Source: Astropecten irregularis (Eukaryota; Echinodermata; Asteroidea; Paxillosida; Astropectinidae). From it: 64,000 bases of DNA. This document shows positions 20,886 to 32,760 of the stretch, piece by piece (the stretch's first letter is position 1; the number at the start of each line of letters is the position of its first letter). Location: contig OZ020248.1 in assembly GCA_963971285.1 (NCBI GenBank), forward strand, positions 17,298,001-17,362,000, in the 5' to 3' direction. The notes under the pieces are model-generated. The model was given only the letters and a program-made list of their open reading frames with translations. It searched no databases and had not been told where the DNA came from. A program made the translations under genes and the position numbers.

Positions 20886-21386
20886 TTGCAACAACTGCAT
20901 GTACCTGCGCTTGCTGGAATATTGGCTGAAATGCCGGGTGCCTGCACGTGGGAAGGTGGTAGAACCGCTGGTTCTTGGCTAATCTAGTGTTAGGCGTTGT
21001 AATCATTAGATGTGCGATAATCCGCCACCACGAGAGGATGTATCATGACCAGCCGCTAGCCATGCATGACTTTTACCATGATAACAACGTCTGATGTTTC
21101 TCTGAATTTTTTCCCCTGAAAATTGGGGAAACAAGTGCCTGTGCATGATATTGTTTGGTCTTCACACCCACATGCCACAAAAATGCCTAGTTAAGTTCCG
21201 TTACTGGGGAAGGGCAATTATGTTAATAGAAGAGTTTTTCTCTCACAAGACCATGACTACTGACTTTTTCATCACCGTCACAATCATCATCATTTATATA
21301 AGCACTGTTTTCTGTTTTGTATTATTTTCCATTTTTCCATGTTCACTTCTTTCAAGAATATTGTGGGTAGCTGTGTCAGTCTATCG
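20886..21386. other. No recognisable feature
   Basis: Short frames only; no repeat or domain recognised. Confidence 0.4.
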
Positions 21387-21437
21387 AAATAATAAAGAAT
21401 ATTAGGGTAGCACTTAAAGACTAACTATGAGAAAAAC

Positions 21438-21477
21438 TACATAAGCTTTCGTAGTAACAACTACTTCATCAGATGTA
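21438..21477 (-). ncRNA. Hammerhead ribozyme motif (canonical core), PLE B
   Basis: Minus-strand order: TACAT (stem I), CTGATGA, AGTAGTTGTTACTAC (stem II with TGTT loop), GAAA, GCTT, ATGTA (stem I partner). Both invariant core strands are present. Stem I is five perfect pairs, and stem III is the tiny palindrome AGCT, as in PLE hammerheads that may act better as dimers. Cleavage would be expected just before ATGTA. This is the best ribozyme candidate in the window. Confidence 0.75.
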
Positions 21478-21566
21478 ATGAAGTGGAGCATCATCAACAT
21501 GGGTACATGTATATAAACTGGTTATATAGCAATGAAGCATGTCCAAACAAAAGGGGGCATGATGAG

Positions 21567-21846
21567 TCATAACTGGGAGTAGAAGTGGGACATGAAACCA
21601 TGGTCCCTATTGAGTCCAGAGTCAATGCAGTCCGGTTTGTGGATTATCTTTTGTTCCTCTGCTTCTCTGTCCATCCTGGTTTTGAAGTTCCTTTGTCTGA
21701 GCACAGCAACTCTCAGGTCAGCAATGGAATGGCCAGGGAGATTGAAATGTTGGGACACTGGCTTCTCTACATCCTGGTGTCGAATGTCAAACTTGTGGCC
21801 ATTGATCCGTTGCCGTAGTGACTGACCAGTTTGACCAATGTACATT
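21567..21846 (-). pseudogene. Inverted GIY-YIG endonuclease end of PLE B
   Basis: Minus-strand reading from the junction at about 21846 gives MYIGQTGQSLRQRINGHKFD and runs through QHFNLPGHSIADL to FMSHFYSQL before the stop. It matches the 3' copy at 27903-28190 almost residue for residue. Only the C-terminal piece is present. At 21846 the sequence turns abruptly into the + strand PLE body, so this is a structural junction and not a separate gene. Confidence 0.85.
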
Positions 21847-23942
21847 GATATCATCAACCTCAACAAGAAACTGGCACAAATACGGACCGACATACAGTTT
21901 CTTGGGAAATGTAAACGACATGGAGTAGTGCCCAAGGGTCTAGTCTTCAGGTAAAAAACCCTCTGTGCAGCACTTGTAACACCGAGTATTCCAGAGAGAT
22001 ATGCCAGACTGCCTCGAAAAAGCTGAGGAACCACCTGATGGATGTCCTGTACAACAAACAGAAGATCATCAATGATAAGCTATCTAATCTAGAGATCTAG
22101 ATACAGCTACTGACATATCACCTACACAGCTGGATGGGATGAAGAAGACCTTCAATGACACCTATCACCAGCATCTTCACAACTGTAGACTTGTGAAAGA
22201 GAAAAAGTTCTCCAAGCTGTCACCATGCAGTGAAGATCCTAACAACCAACCGCGCCGTAAAAATCCTGTGGTCAATTTGTCTGATCATCCACTCACTGAA
22301 ACTGAACACTCTGTACTATCTCATGGCCTCACATTCTGCCCTACAACTGCCCTGGACAGTCTCACTGTGCGCCGACCTGGAGTCATTCTTCAGACGTCTC
22401 TGTTTGAAGGAATATTTCTTCAAGGAAGATCAGCCAACCAACTCGACCAATGCCCCTGCTGAGGGATCTACACCCCATGCCAGCCCAAGAAAAACAAACT
22501 GTTGGACTCCTCCAGAAAACCGCAACGCAAAGCTTGACATGTACATCGCCTGTTTTCGTAAACGGGTACAGTCCTCCATCTTGAGCAAGCAACATAAACT
22601 CATGTATAATCTCACCCCTGCACAGCGAAATGGCACCCGTAACCTCAAGACCAATGCGGACATTGTTATCAAGCCTGCCGATAAAGGAGGAGCCACCGTC
22701 GTCATGAACAAAGCTGACTACATCAGTGAGGCCAACAGATAACTTTCGGATACGGATTCGTACACGCTGCTCAACAATGACCCCACCACAGCATACAAGA
22801 GAAAGTTGAAATCTGTCCTTGGCACACTCCCCCAAACCACACAAGATATCATTAGGAGTGCCACTAGTAACGACCCCAAACCCGGCACATTCTACCTCTT
22901 CCCAAGATACACAAACCGGGAAACCCAGGATGACCCATAGTCTCAGGTATTGGCACCATCACAGAGGAAATTTCCGTCTATGTTGACAGCATCCTCAAAC
23001 CCTGCGCTAAGGAAACCTCCAGCTTCATCCAGGACACAACAGATTTCCTCCACAAACTCAAGACTATAGATGAACTTCCCGAGAACACTATTCTTGCCAC
23101 CATGGATGTTGCCTCACTCTACACCAACATACCTCATGCCAATGGACTGGACGCCATTCGCAACATCATCTTGGATACTAACACCAGTACTACGACCTGC
23201 CAACTTGCCGAGTTTGTGCTAACACACAATTACTTCAAATTTGAGGACAGGCTCTATCTACAAACTAGAGGTACTGCTATGGGGACACGGATGGCTCCTC
23301 AGTATGCCAACCTCTTCATGGTCGATCTTGAACAGCACTTCCTCCAAACTCAACCCTTGAAACCTCTACTCTACCTCCGGTACATTGACGACATCTTCCT
23401 TGGACACATGGGGAAGAATCCCTGATACAGTTACACCGAGACTTGAACGTGTTTTACCCTACTATCAAGCTCACACTGGAACACTCAGATCAACATGTCC
23501 ACTTTTTGGATACAACCGTTTGCACCAACGATGGTAAGCTCTTGACTTCAATCTACAAGAAACCGACTGATCGTGCAAGTTATCTTCACGCATCCAGCTT
23601 TCATCCTCCCCACACCACCCGATCTATATAGTGTACAGTCAAGCCTTACGGTACAACTGCATCTGCTCAGACACTATGGACAGTGACGCACACCTCACCA
23701 AACTCCAGCAGTCATTCCTCGACTTGAAGTACAGCCACCGCACTGTTGATGAACAAATCACTAAAGGTAAACAAAAATCTCGAGACGAGCTCTTGCACTA
23801 CAAGAAACAGGACCATGGAGACAGAACACCCCTTGTGGTCACCTACAGCCCCCAACTCAAATCACTCCAGAAAATCATAGATGAACTGAACCCTATCCTC
23901 CAGGAAGATGATGCCCTAAGACTAATCTACAAGGATAAACCC
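21847..23942 (+). pseudogene. PLE B reverse transcriptase, broken
   Basis: Fragments in successive frames: INLNKKLAQIRTDIQFLG (N-terminal region), VIKPADKGGATVVMNKADY followed by a TAA at 22740 where related elements read Gln, a frameshift at the LPKIHKPGNP region (about 22895), then MDVASLYTNIP, RGTAMGTRMAPQYANLF, LRYIDDIFLG (catalytic YIDD), a frame break near 23420, HVHFLDTTV, YKKPTDRASYLHASSFHP, and YSQALRYNCICS. The last part ends at LRLIYKDKP, where the LINE is inserted. At least three disruptions make it non-functional. Confidence 0.88.
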
Positions 23943-24689
23943 TTGTGCTGCTCTCACAGCTGGCTCTCACATTTCTTGTTTATTTCTGCTAAAATAAGCA
24001 ACATTCTCCCAGAAATTGTATACCATCTGAAAGCTGCTATCTCACAGATCACAACTATCTGCATTAGAAGGATGGAATTTTCATCGTTTTCCAGTATTTT
24101 ATGGTTGAATGTTGCTCTATTTTGGACTCAGATTGTGAATCTTTCCACTGGGACAGTATACATGTACACACACCCATCCTATTCACAAACTTCAAGTACC
24201 ATTCATGATATTCGGTCAACTGTGGATCAGAATGTCCTGTGTGGGTCTATTCATCTAGAGCACACCACCATGACAATTGGACAAAGACTCATTCAGTACT
24301 CAGCTGAACATCTCAATAGACTGTGCCCACAGAGCTACAGTTCTGATGAATGCCACCTAGACACTGAATCCTGTTTAAGAATTCAGGCATTGCAACTACA
24401 CTGTACAAAGTAAACCATATACTGCACATAACGGAACTGTATTTGAAGTTACAAATACACCATGCTCTCGATATTGGAAGTATGGAAAGCGGACCAGATG
24501 GAGGAAGCGAGGAAAGAGAGGCAGCAAGCATACCATATCCGTCCACCCGATTCCCATCGTAGACTCCCAGCCAAGACATCCAAAACTTCATCAGACTCGG
24601 GAACGACGAGAGTTGATCAATATTATGATGCCATCTACCAGTGCCTCATTGAACGTGAGCTCTTCATCATCATCGTCATCACGTAACAG

Positions 24690-25480
24690 GTCCTCAAAAA
24701 CCTGTACCAAAATAGCGCATTGGAACGCTAGATCCATCAATAGAAAGACAACTGTTGTATGCGACTTCATACTTGCCAACAACATAGATGTCATGATCAT
24801 TACTGAGTCGTGGCTAAGAGGTGACTATCGTGATGATCACATCATAGCTGACATCAATACTACACTACCCAATTACTGTGTCACCCACACACACAGGCAA
24901 ACCCAAGGAGGAGGGATATGTGTTATTTATCGCCTGGGATTGCAAATCTCTGCAAATGACACCCCCATCTACGCGTCATTTGAACTTATGGACCCTACAC
25001 TACAGTGTGAACAACACCCTCCACTGTTTTCAGACTGAGTGCTGTACTCGACCACCACCTTCTTCCAAGAACAAATTCACGTTTGATGCATTTATGCAGG
25101 ATTTCACGTCATTCCTAGAGCTGATAACTCCTGACAAGCACCAGCCACTTCTGATAGGAGATTTCAATATTCAGGTAGACAATGTCTACAATAAAGACTC
25201 AAAGACATTCTCTTACATCTTGTATACGGCTAGACTTCAACAACATGTCTCTGATGTTACGCATCAATCAGGACACATCCTTGATCTTGTGATCACTAGA
25301 AAAGATGGACATCCTCTACTTGAAACGTCAGTTATCTCGGGGCTACCATCCAATCACAAGGCTGTAGTTTTCTCAGTAAATTTCACTCAGCCACAGTGTC
25401 CTAAGAAACTGATCCGATGTCGCAAGGTGAAGGATATCAACGTGGAAACATTTCGCAAAGACCTACATGACTCATTCTCA
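24690..25480 (+). pseudogene. LINE endonuclease domain, frameshifted
   Basis: The first frame gives KIAHWNARSINRKTTVVCDF, MIITESWLRGDY and TQGGGICVIYR. It then shifts (about 24900-25030) and continues as LLIGDFNIQVDN, SGHILDLVITR and LPSNHKAVVFSVNF. These are the endonuclease catalytic motifs of the L2/CR1 group, the last with SNHK where SDH is usual. The domain would nick target DNA. Here it is broken by the frame change. Confidence 0.85.
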
Positions 25481-27514
25481 GTGTTGCCCAGCATGTCATG
25501 TCCCTCTAAGCTTGCAGTGCAAGTTAATACTGTACTGAAGGATCTGATGGACGGGCATGCTCCTGAAAAAACAATCCAAGTATCTCTTCGGCCATTTGCA
25601 CCCTGGTATGATGAAGATGTGACAAAAGCCAAACGTCAGAAACGTCGTGCAGAGCGTCGGGCAGCTAAAACCGGATTGGTAGTTGATAAAGAACTGTACA
25701 AAGAAAAGTGCAAGTCCTACAATAGCATTCTATTCCAGTCTAAATCCCGATACATGAAGGAGGAAATTGAACAGCTCCACAACAAGGGTCTCTTCCGATT
25801 TGTGAATAGAATTTCCATCCCATCATCTTCCCAAACCTTGCTGAAGCATGACTCAGACAAGAAGCTGGCTAATGACTTTGGAATGTTCTTCTACAGTAAA
25901 GTCCAGAACATTGTTAACAACCTTAGTGGTAGCCAGCTGTCCACATCCGAGGAGGCATCAGCAAGTCTCCAGTTGCAGCCTAGGTTGTCAGAATTCCAGC
26001 CGGTGTCTGAGGAGGAAGTGAGGAAGTTCATCAAGCAAAGTCCATCCAAGTCCTGTCGCCTGAACCCAGCCCCGACCTGGCTCATCAAAGCCTGCCTTGA
26101 TGAAATCTTGCCGCTCATCACGCAGATTGTCAACCTGTCCCTGTCAACTGGATCAGTCCCAGCTATCTTCAAGACCTCTCATATATCATCAGTTCCGAAG
26201 AAATCTCTTAAAGATCCTGATGACCTCGCTGGCTACAGACCGATCGCCAACCTAATGTTCTTCTGAAAGATCCTTGAAAGAATAGTTGACTATCAACTTC
26301 GAACATATCTTCAAGAGAACAACCTGTTCCCAGCAAGGCAAGCAGCATATTGTGGTATTCACTCTACTGAGACGGCCCTCACTAGAGTGTACAACGACAT
26401 CCTTCTGGCAGTTGACAAAGGTCAGGAAGTCCTTCTTCTACTCCTTGACTAACTCATCAGCATTTGATACCATCGACCACAAAAGAATCATCCGGTGCTT
26501 CCAGCAGACCTATGGCATAGAAGGTACGGCCCTTAAATGGCTTACATCCTATCTCACAGACAGAAAGCAAATCGTTGTCATAAATGGTACCACTGGAGAC
26601 GACCAACCCCTATCTTGGGGAGTCCTTGAAGGATCTGTTCTGGGACCACTCTATTTCATCGTGTAAACTGGTCCAATCTCTGACATAATATCTGCTCATC
26701 ATGGTGTTAATCATATAATGTACGCTGATGACACCCAATTGTATGTAATAATGAAACAAAACGAACTTGCATCTGGAGTTTCATGTCTTGAGAACTGCGT
26801 CACGGATGTGAAGTCCTGGGTGAACCAGAACAATCTTCTTCTCAATGCGGGGAAAACTGAAGTAGCCCACATACCGTCTCAGTTTTGCAAGAAAAACCTG
26901 TCGCCAGATCTAATAATTGGTGATGTCAGCATCACTCCCACTACTTCAGCCAGGGACCTCGGGGTCCTTGTTGACATTATGCTGTGACAATGAAGGAACA
27001 TGTCAAGAAAATCTGTCGCACTGCATCTTTCGGTATTTTCAGAATTGGTAAACTACGGCAATACCTTGACCGCACTTCCACAGAACGCCTAGTAAATGCA
27101 CTTGTCACATCCCATCTCGACTACTGTAATAGCCTTTTGATAAATCTCCCTGCTTCCCATCTCGCCCCACTACAGTCCATCCAGAACACAGCAGCTCACC
27201 TAATCACACAGACCAAGACATTTCAGCATATTAGTACAGTACTTCACTCGTTACACTGGCTTCCCATTCCCCTTCGAATCCAGTTGAACTTAGCTGAACT
27301 TTTGTCTGCACGAATCTGCACCTCTGTCAACCTCAGATCATCCTCATCATCTCAGCTAGCACCAGGTCCGCGTACCAGCACGCGGTACGGCGATAGAGCA
27401 TTTTCAGTCTGCGCCCCCATCTTATGGAACAAGCTGCTGACTCCCATCCAAAATGCCCCATCAATCAACATTTTCAAATCTAAAGTTAAAACATACCTCT
27501 TCAAAGGCCAATGA
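25480..27514 (+). pseudogene. LINE reverse transcriptase, broken
   Basis: The frame from upstream reads to AGYRPIANLMFF and a stop (about 26265), then other frames give SAFDTIDHKRIIRCF, NGTTGDDQPLSWGVLEGSVLGP, MYADDTQLYVIM, SARDLGVLVD and LHSLHWLPIPLRI. The conserved GVPQGS box is altered to GVLEGS, although the YADD catalytic box is retained. With stops at about 26265, 26449, 26666 and 26987 it is a dead copy. The C-terminal PLRIQLNLAELLSARI region is like L2/CR1 proteins. Confidence 0.87.
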
Positions 27515-27666
27515 CTCCATATATATAGTGCTTGTAAACTGTACAAATATTTTGATCTTATGTAAATAAGTTTAAGATTTAATTTTGTTTAATCTCCATT
27601 GTAAAGCGCTTAGAAACAATTTGTAAGAAGCTCTATATAAATTTAACAATTATTATTATTATTATT

Positions 27667-28190
27667 AACCCATAATCGCCTACAAGCAACCCCCTAATCT
27701 TTGTGCCCATCTCGTCAAGAGCAGCCTCACACCTCCTGCCAACAATGGTACATCCCCTTGCAGAACCCCTAGATGCCAACTCTGTCACCACATAAACACT
27801 AGTACCTCCATAACTGGCCCTAACAATGCTATCTTCACCATCAAGGGATCACACACCTGCAACTCCTCTAATGTGGTCTATGCCATCAGTTGCCTGCAAT
27901 GCCCCAGAGCGATGTACATTGGTCAAACTGGTCAGTCACTACGGCAACAGATCAATGGCCACAAGTTTGACATTCAGCACCAGGATGTAGAGAAGCCAGT
28001 GTCCCAACATTTCAATCTCCCTGGCCATTCCATCGCTGACCTGGGAGTGGCTGTGCTCAAACAAAGGAACTTCAAAACCAGGATGGACAGAGAAGCAGAG
28101 GAACAAAAGATAATCCACAAACCTGACTGCATTGACTCTGGACTCAATAGGGACCGTGGTTTCATGTCCCACTACTACTCCCAGTTATGA
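27667..28190 (+). pseudogene. PLE B C-terminal part with GIY-YIG endonuclease
   Basis: Continues PLE B after the nested LINE: IIAYKQPPNLCAHLVKSS, a Cys/His segment (CRTPRCQLCHHINTS), FTIKGSHTCNSSNVVYAISC, then the GIY-YIG nuclease AMYIGQTGQSLRQQINGHKF and QHFNLPGHSIADLGV, ending at the stop after SHYYSQL. This segment is open on its own, but the upstream part is broken and separated. Confidence 0.88.
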
Positions 28191-28293
28191 CTCATCATGC
28201 CCCTTTTGTTTGGACATGCTTCATTGCTTTATACCAGTTTACATGTATATGTATACATGTACATGTACCCATGTTGATGATGCTCCACTTCAT

Positions 28294-28338
28294 TACATCT
28301 GATGAAGTAGTTTATACTACGAAGCTTACCGGTATGTA
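28294..28338 (+). ncRNA. Degenerate hammerhead motif, PLE B 3' end
   Basis: Same layout as the 21438-21477 motif: TACAT, CTGATGA, AGTAGTTTATACTAC. Here the second core strand reads GAAG instead of GAAA, and an extra ACCGGT lies in the stem III region before ATGTA. The lost A and the insertion probably inactivate it. Confidence 0.6.
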
Positions 28339-28394
28339 GTTTTTCTCATAGTTAGTCTTTAAGTGCTACCCTAATTTTCTTTATTACTTCTTTC

Positions 28395-28456
28395 AAGCGC
28401 TTTGAGCACTTCTGTGGATACGCTTTATATGTAAGCTTTATTATTATTATTTTATT
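28395..28456 (+). repeat. LINE/SINE 3'-tail-like sequence
   Basis: CAAGCGCTTTGAGCACTTCT...CTTTATATGTAAGCTTTATTATTATTATTTTATT is a tail of the L2/CR1 kind with a short ATT microsatellite. No coding part precedes it, since PLE B abuts it directly. Confidence 0.5.
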
Positions 28457-28521
28457 AAAGTAAATCTTTTAAACCATAGTTTGATGTTAACCTTATGGCA
28501 TTAATTCTTCTATATATGCAG

Positions 28522-28741
28522 AAATGTTTTGCACTCAAAACTTTGCGATGATAAAGTGCCATGTCCATCACTCCTGGAAATCATCATGCTGCCCATACAC
28601 TGCATACTAAACCAAGGTGACTGCAGTGCGGAGTTAAGTACCAACAAAGAATGCCTGATACAGGAAATGATTGCACGCAGGTGCCAGTGTGTGTCACTTA
28701 CATGCCATTCATTATCCGCCATGGAAAAACTGGTTACAGAG
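28522..28741 (+). CDS. BRAT1: BRAT1 exon
   Basis: Bounded by TATATGCAG and by GAG|GTAATT. The first base completes an Arg codon from the 7837-7968 exon, and the exon ends on a codon boundary. It reads NVLHSKLCDDK, LLEIIMLPIHCIL and CLIQEMIARRCQCVSLTCHSLS, matching in order the human BRAT1 stretch around QVLLQPLACVL ... LLASKSSCAGLLCRTLAHL as I recall it. BRAT1 is a HEAT-repeat scaffold that binds the Integrator subunits INTS9/INTS11 and is linked to ATM and DNA damage signalling. This segment would form helices of the central HEAT array. The next intron is 6.9 kb. Confidence 0.8.
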
Positions 28742-29139
28742 GTAATTGTCCTACTTCAGATATACAGTGTATCTCTTAACTGTTTTTTTTTACATTAATG
28801 TAATTAACACATGGATGGAAATGCTGATGTGTTCCATACTTCATGTGCAAGGCCCTACACAACATTGGTAAATGCCTAAACAAAAATATACTGTTTGATC
28901 AAACATTAAAATGAAATGAAGTTTTTAAAGCAGGTCAATCATGTTATGAGTAATAATGAAAAAACTTTCTCCTTCGATAAAAAAAAATCATTGTTTACAC
29001 ATTCATATGGAGCTTATTGGCTTTTCCGTGACAAAAAGACAACTACGCTATATGGACTTCCTTCATACCAAGTTTGGTTAAAATCAACTATTTAAAAGTG
29101 ACCAAAGTGGGGTCTACAAAATCCAACAAGAAGAAGAAG

Positions 29140-31890
29140 AAAAAAACTAGACATCTATGGGAGGATTTTCAGCATATGATATTATGAATTGATATACAAA
29201 TGTAAACTGTTAAATACAGAGAAATGGATCCCTTATATGGACAATTGATGAAAGAATCATGATCCTAGCTCTTACCACTTTTAAATCAGAAGCTACTTCC
29301 TGTTTGAACGGAAGTAGAGGTCAAAGAGGTCAAGCAATGTGTCACAAAGAAAGACCTTGCCTAAATAACATTTAATTGACATTTTGTGAAAGACATTTAA
29401 TATCACAAACGGTTGATTTTTTATTGCTTATTAAAGATTGTGATGATTAAATTTAAATTGCTTGTAATTTGGCACCTGATGACGTCATGATGACGTTAAT
29501 GTTCGATGTACAACTGCGCTATAGGGACTTTGTCTAGACCAAGTTTGGTTAAGATCAGCTATTTAAAAGTGACCAAAGTGGGTCTACAGTGCCGCTGTGC
29601 AAAGTGTATTGGTTTTCAAATGACAAGAAGAGGAAAAACAAACTAGAGTTTATGGCTGACAGCACATAAGGCTTTTCCGCATATGGTATTTTAAATTTGT
29701 CAATGGACAAATTGGAAAAAAATCAGGATCCTAGCTCTTACCATGCACTTTCTAATGAGGAGCAACTTCCTGTTTGGCCGGAAGAAGAGGTCACAGAGGT
29801 CAAGCAATGTTTCACAAAGAAATACCTTGCCTAACATGGGCTTTTGGTGAAAGAATAATGATCCTAGCTCTTACCACTTTTAAATGAAGAGCTACTTCCG
29901 CTTTGACTGGAAGTAGAGGTCAGAGAGGTCAACCAATGTGTCACATAGAAATACCTTGCCTAACATGGGCTTTTGGTGAAAGAATAATGATCCTAGCTCT
30001 TACCACTTTTAAATGAAGAGCTACTTCCTGTTTGACCGGAAGTAGAGGTCACAGAGGTCAACCAATGTGTCACATAGAAAGACCTTACCTATTACATTGA
30101 CATTTGGCGAAGGAATCAACTTAATATCTCAAACGGTTGATTTTTTTTGTTGATTTTTGAATATTTTGATTATTAAATTCAAATCACTTGTCACGTGACA
30201 CCATGATGACGAAAAGTTTCAGCACACAACTACCCAATATGGACGTCCTTCAGACCAAGTTTGATTAAAATCGGCTGTTTAAAAATGCCAAAAGTGGGGT
30301 CTACAATGCCCCTGTGCTTTGTCTATGGGAATTCCAGCGACAAGAAGAGGAAGAAACTAGAAATTGTGTCTGTTGAAAACAGAACACAAGGCTTTTCCGT
30401 TTTATAGAAAAATCATCATAACCTTATACACACAAAGACATTTGATTAAGATCTTAAGTTTTATACTTTTGAAGTATGCACCTTTAATCATACACTCACG
30501 TGACTTGGTCATATTTCTGTCACAAAGAAAGACCTTGCCTAACATTGACTTTTGGCGAAAGAAACATGATCATAGCCCTTACAACTTTCAAATCAGAAGC
30601 TACTTCCTGTTTGAAAGGAAGTAGAGGTCGTAGAGGTCAAGCAATGTATCACAAAGAAAGACCTTGCCTAACATTGTCTATTGGTGAAATAATCATGATC
30701 ATACCTCTTACCACTTTTAAATAAGGAGCTACTTCCTGTTTGACCAGAAGTAGAGGTCACAGAGGTCAAGCAATGTGTCATAAATGAAAGACCTTGCCTA
30801 ACATTGTCTATTGGTGAAAGAATCATGATCATACCTCTTACCACTTTTAAATAAGGAGCTACTTCCTGTTTGACCAGAAGTAGAGGCCACAGAGGTCAAG
30901 CAATGTGTCATAAATGAAAGACCTTGCCTAACATTGTCTATTGGTGAAAGAATCATGATCATAGCTCTTACCACTTTTAAATGAGGAGCTACTTCCTGTT
31001 TGACCGGAAGTAGAGGTCACAGAGGTCAAGCAATGTGTCACAAATGAAAGACCTTGCCTAACATTGTCTATTGGTGAAAGAATCATGATCATAGCTCTTA
31101 CCACTTTTAAATGAGGAGCTACTTCCTGTTTGACCGGAAGTAGAGGTCACAGAGGTCAAGCAATGTTACACAAATGAAAGACCTTGCCTAACATTGTCTA
31201 TTGATGAAAGAATCATGACCATAGCTCTTACCACTTTTAAATGAGGAGCTACTTCCTATTTGACCGGAAGTAGAGGTCACAGAGGTCAAGCAATGTTACA
31301 CAAATGAAAGAGCTTGCCTAACATTGTCTATTGGTGAAAGAATCATGATCCTAGCTCTTACCACTTTTAAATGAGGAGCTACTTCCTGTTTGACCGGAAG
31401 TAGAGGTCACAGAGGTCAAGCAATGTGTCACAAATGAAAGACCTTGCCTAACATTGTCTATTGGTGAAAGAATCATGATCCTAGCTCTTACCACTTTTAA
31501 ATGAGGAGCTACTTCCTGTTTGACCGGAAGTAGAGGTCACAGAGGTCAAGCAGTGTGTCACAAAGAAAGACCCTGCCTAACAATCACTATTGGTGAAAGA
31601 ATGAACTTAATATCTCAAACCGTTGATTTTTTGTTGATTTTTGAAGATTTTGATTATTAAATTCAAATCGCTGGTCACATGACACCTGATGACGTCATGA
31701 TGACGAAAAGTTTCGGGAGACAACTACCCTATATGGACTTCCTTCAGACCAAGTTTGGTTAAAATCGGCAATTTAAAAGTAGCCAAAGTGCCATCCAGAA
31801 AAAGTCTATGGTAACTCAAACGACAAGAAGAAGAAGAAGAAGAAGAACTAGAGTTTATGGCTGTTAGAAACAGCACATAAGGCTTTTCCG
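29140..31890 (+). repeat. Cluster of hairpin-ended elements with 130-bp tandem array
   Basis: Repeated left ends AACTAGA...CACA(T/A)AAGGCTTTTCCG occur at about 29644, 30353 and 31847, each preceded by an A/(AAG)-rich end of the previous unit. Between them runs a tandem array whose unit contains AAAGACCTTGCCTAACATTG, AATCATGATC, CTCTTACCACTTTTAAAT and CTACTTCCTGTTTGACCGG. From 30661 to 31441 the period is exactly 130 bp over seven units; earlier units are more diverged. Flanking modules contain GATGACGTCATGATGACG and CCAAGTTTGGTTAAAATCGG. No coding. Confidence 0.8.
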
Positions 31891-32029
31891 CATATGTTAT
31901 AAAAAGCCTTTTTAATATGATGCTACTTCAGAAATTTTGATTCTCATTCTTACTACTTTTTAAATAAGGAGCTTCTTCTAGGGTTTGTTAATTCTTAATT
32001 GGCATATAAAGTTTGCCCCTTTAAATCCC

Positions 32030-32760
32030 TGTCACGTGACACACAATTTTTACATAGGGCCTTTTAACAAAAATATAAACTCTTCCCGACTAAGATACAT
32101 ACCAAGTTTCAACCCAATTGCACCTAGGGTTAATTTATTAATGATTTGTAAAGTTTGTTCCTTTAAGGCGTTCTCACGTGACACTCGATGACGTCACAAT
32201 GAAGTCATTGCAAGTTTCCGATATAACACTTCCCGACTTAGACACATACCAAGTTTCAACCCAATCGGACCTAGGGTTCGTTTATAATTGATGTGTGAAG
32301 TTTGCCCATTTAAGACGTTGTCACGTGACACACGATGATGTCATGATGACGTTATTGTAATTTTTCGTTTTAACACTTCCCGACTTAGATACATACCAAG
32401 TTTCAACCCAATTGGACCTAGGGTTAATTTATTATTGATGTGTAAAGTTTGCCCCTTTAAGACGTTGTCACGTGACACTAGATGACGTCACAATGAAGTC
32501 ATTGCAAGTTTCCGATATAACACTTCCCGACTTAGACACATACCAAGTTTCAACCCAATCGGACCTAGGGTTCGTTTATAATTGATGTGTGAAGTTTGCC
32601 CATTTACGACGTTGTCACGTGACACACGATGATGTCATGATGACGTTATTGTAATTTTTCGTTTTAACACTTCCCGACTTAGATACATACAAAGTTTCAA
32701 CCCAATCAGGCCTAGGGTTCGTTTATAATTGATGTATGAAAATTTGCCCCTTTAAGGCAT
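32030..32760 (+). repeat. 147-bp tandem repeat, about five units
   Basis: Units hold CACTTCCCGACTTAGA, CATACCAAGTTTCAACCCAA, GGACCTAGGGTT, GTCACGTGACAC and GATGACGTCA. CACTTCCCGACTTA recurs at 32227, 32374, 32521 and 32668, a 147-bp period. A stray diverged unit is at about 54295-54385. The array sits between modules of the hairpin-ended family. Confidence 0.85.

Larger units (their letters stand above)
23943..27666 (+). mobile_element. L2/CR1-like LINE nested in PLE B
   Basis: The LINE lies between AACCC at 23938-23942 and AACCC at 27667-27671, which fits a 5-bp target duplication. Removing it restores the PLE reading frame from KDKP to IIAYKQPPN. It carries an endonuclease, an RT and a tail GTAAAGCGCTTAGAAAC...CTATATAAATTT followed by (ATT)n. 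The coding part has several frameshifts and stops. Confidence 0.88.
21390..28394 (+). mobile_element. Penelope-like element, copy B, with inverted terminal piece and nested LINE
   Basis: The body runs on the + strand from 21847 to 23942, then is interrupted by a LINE, and resumes 27667-28394. The 5' side (21390-21846) is an inverted copy of the 3' 450-490 bp, including the GIY-YIG coding end and the ribozyme, so the element is bounded by inverted terminal pieces. Partial inverted copies at the 5' side are a known PLE feature. The body has frameshifts and stops (for example the TAA at 22740) and is inactive. Confidence 0.85.
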
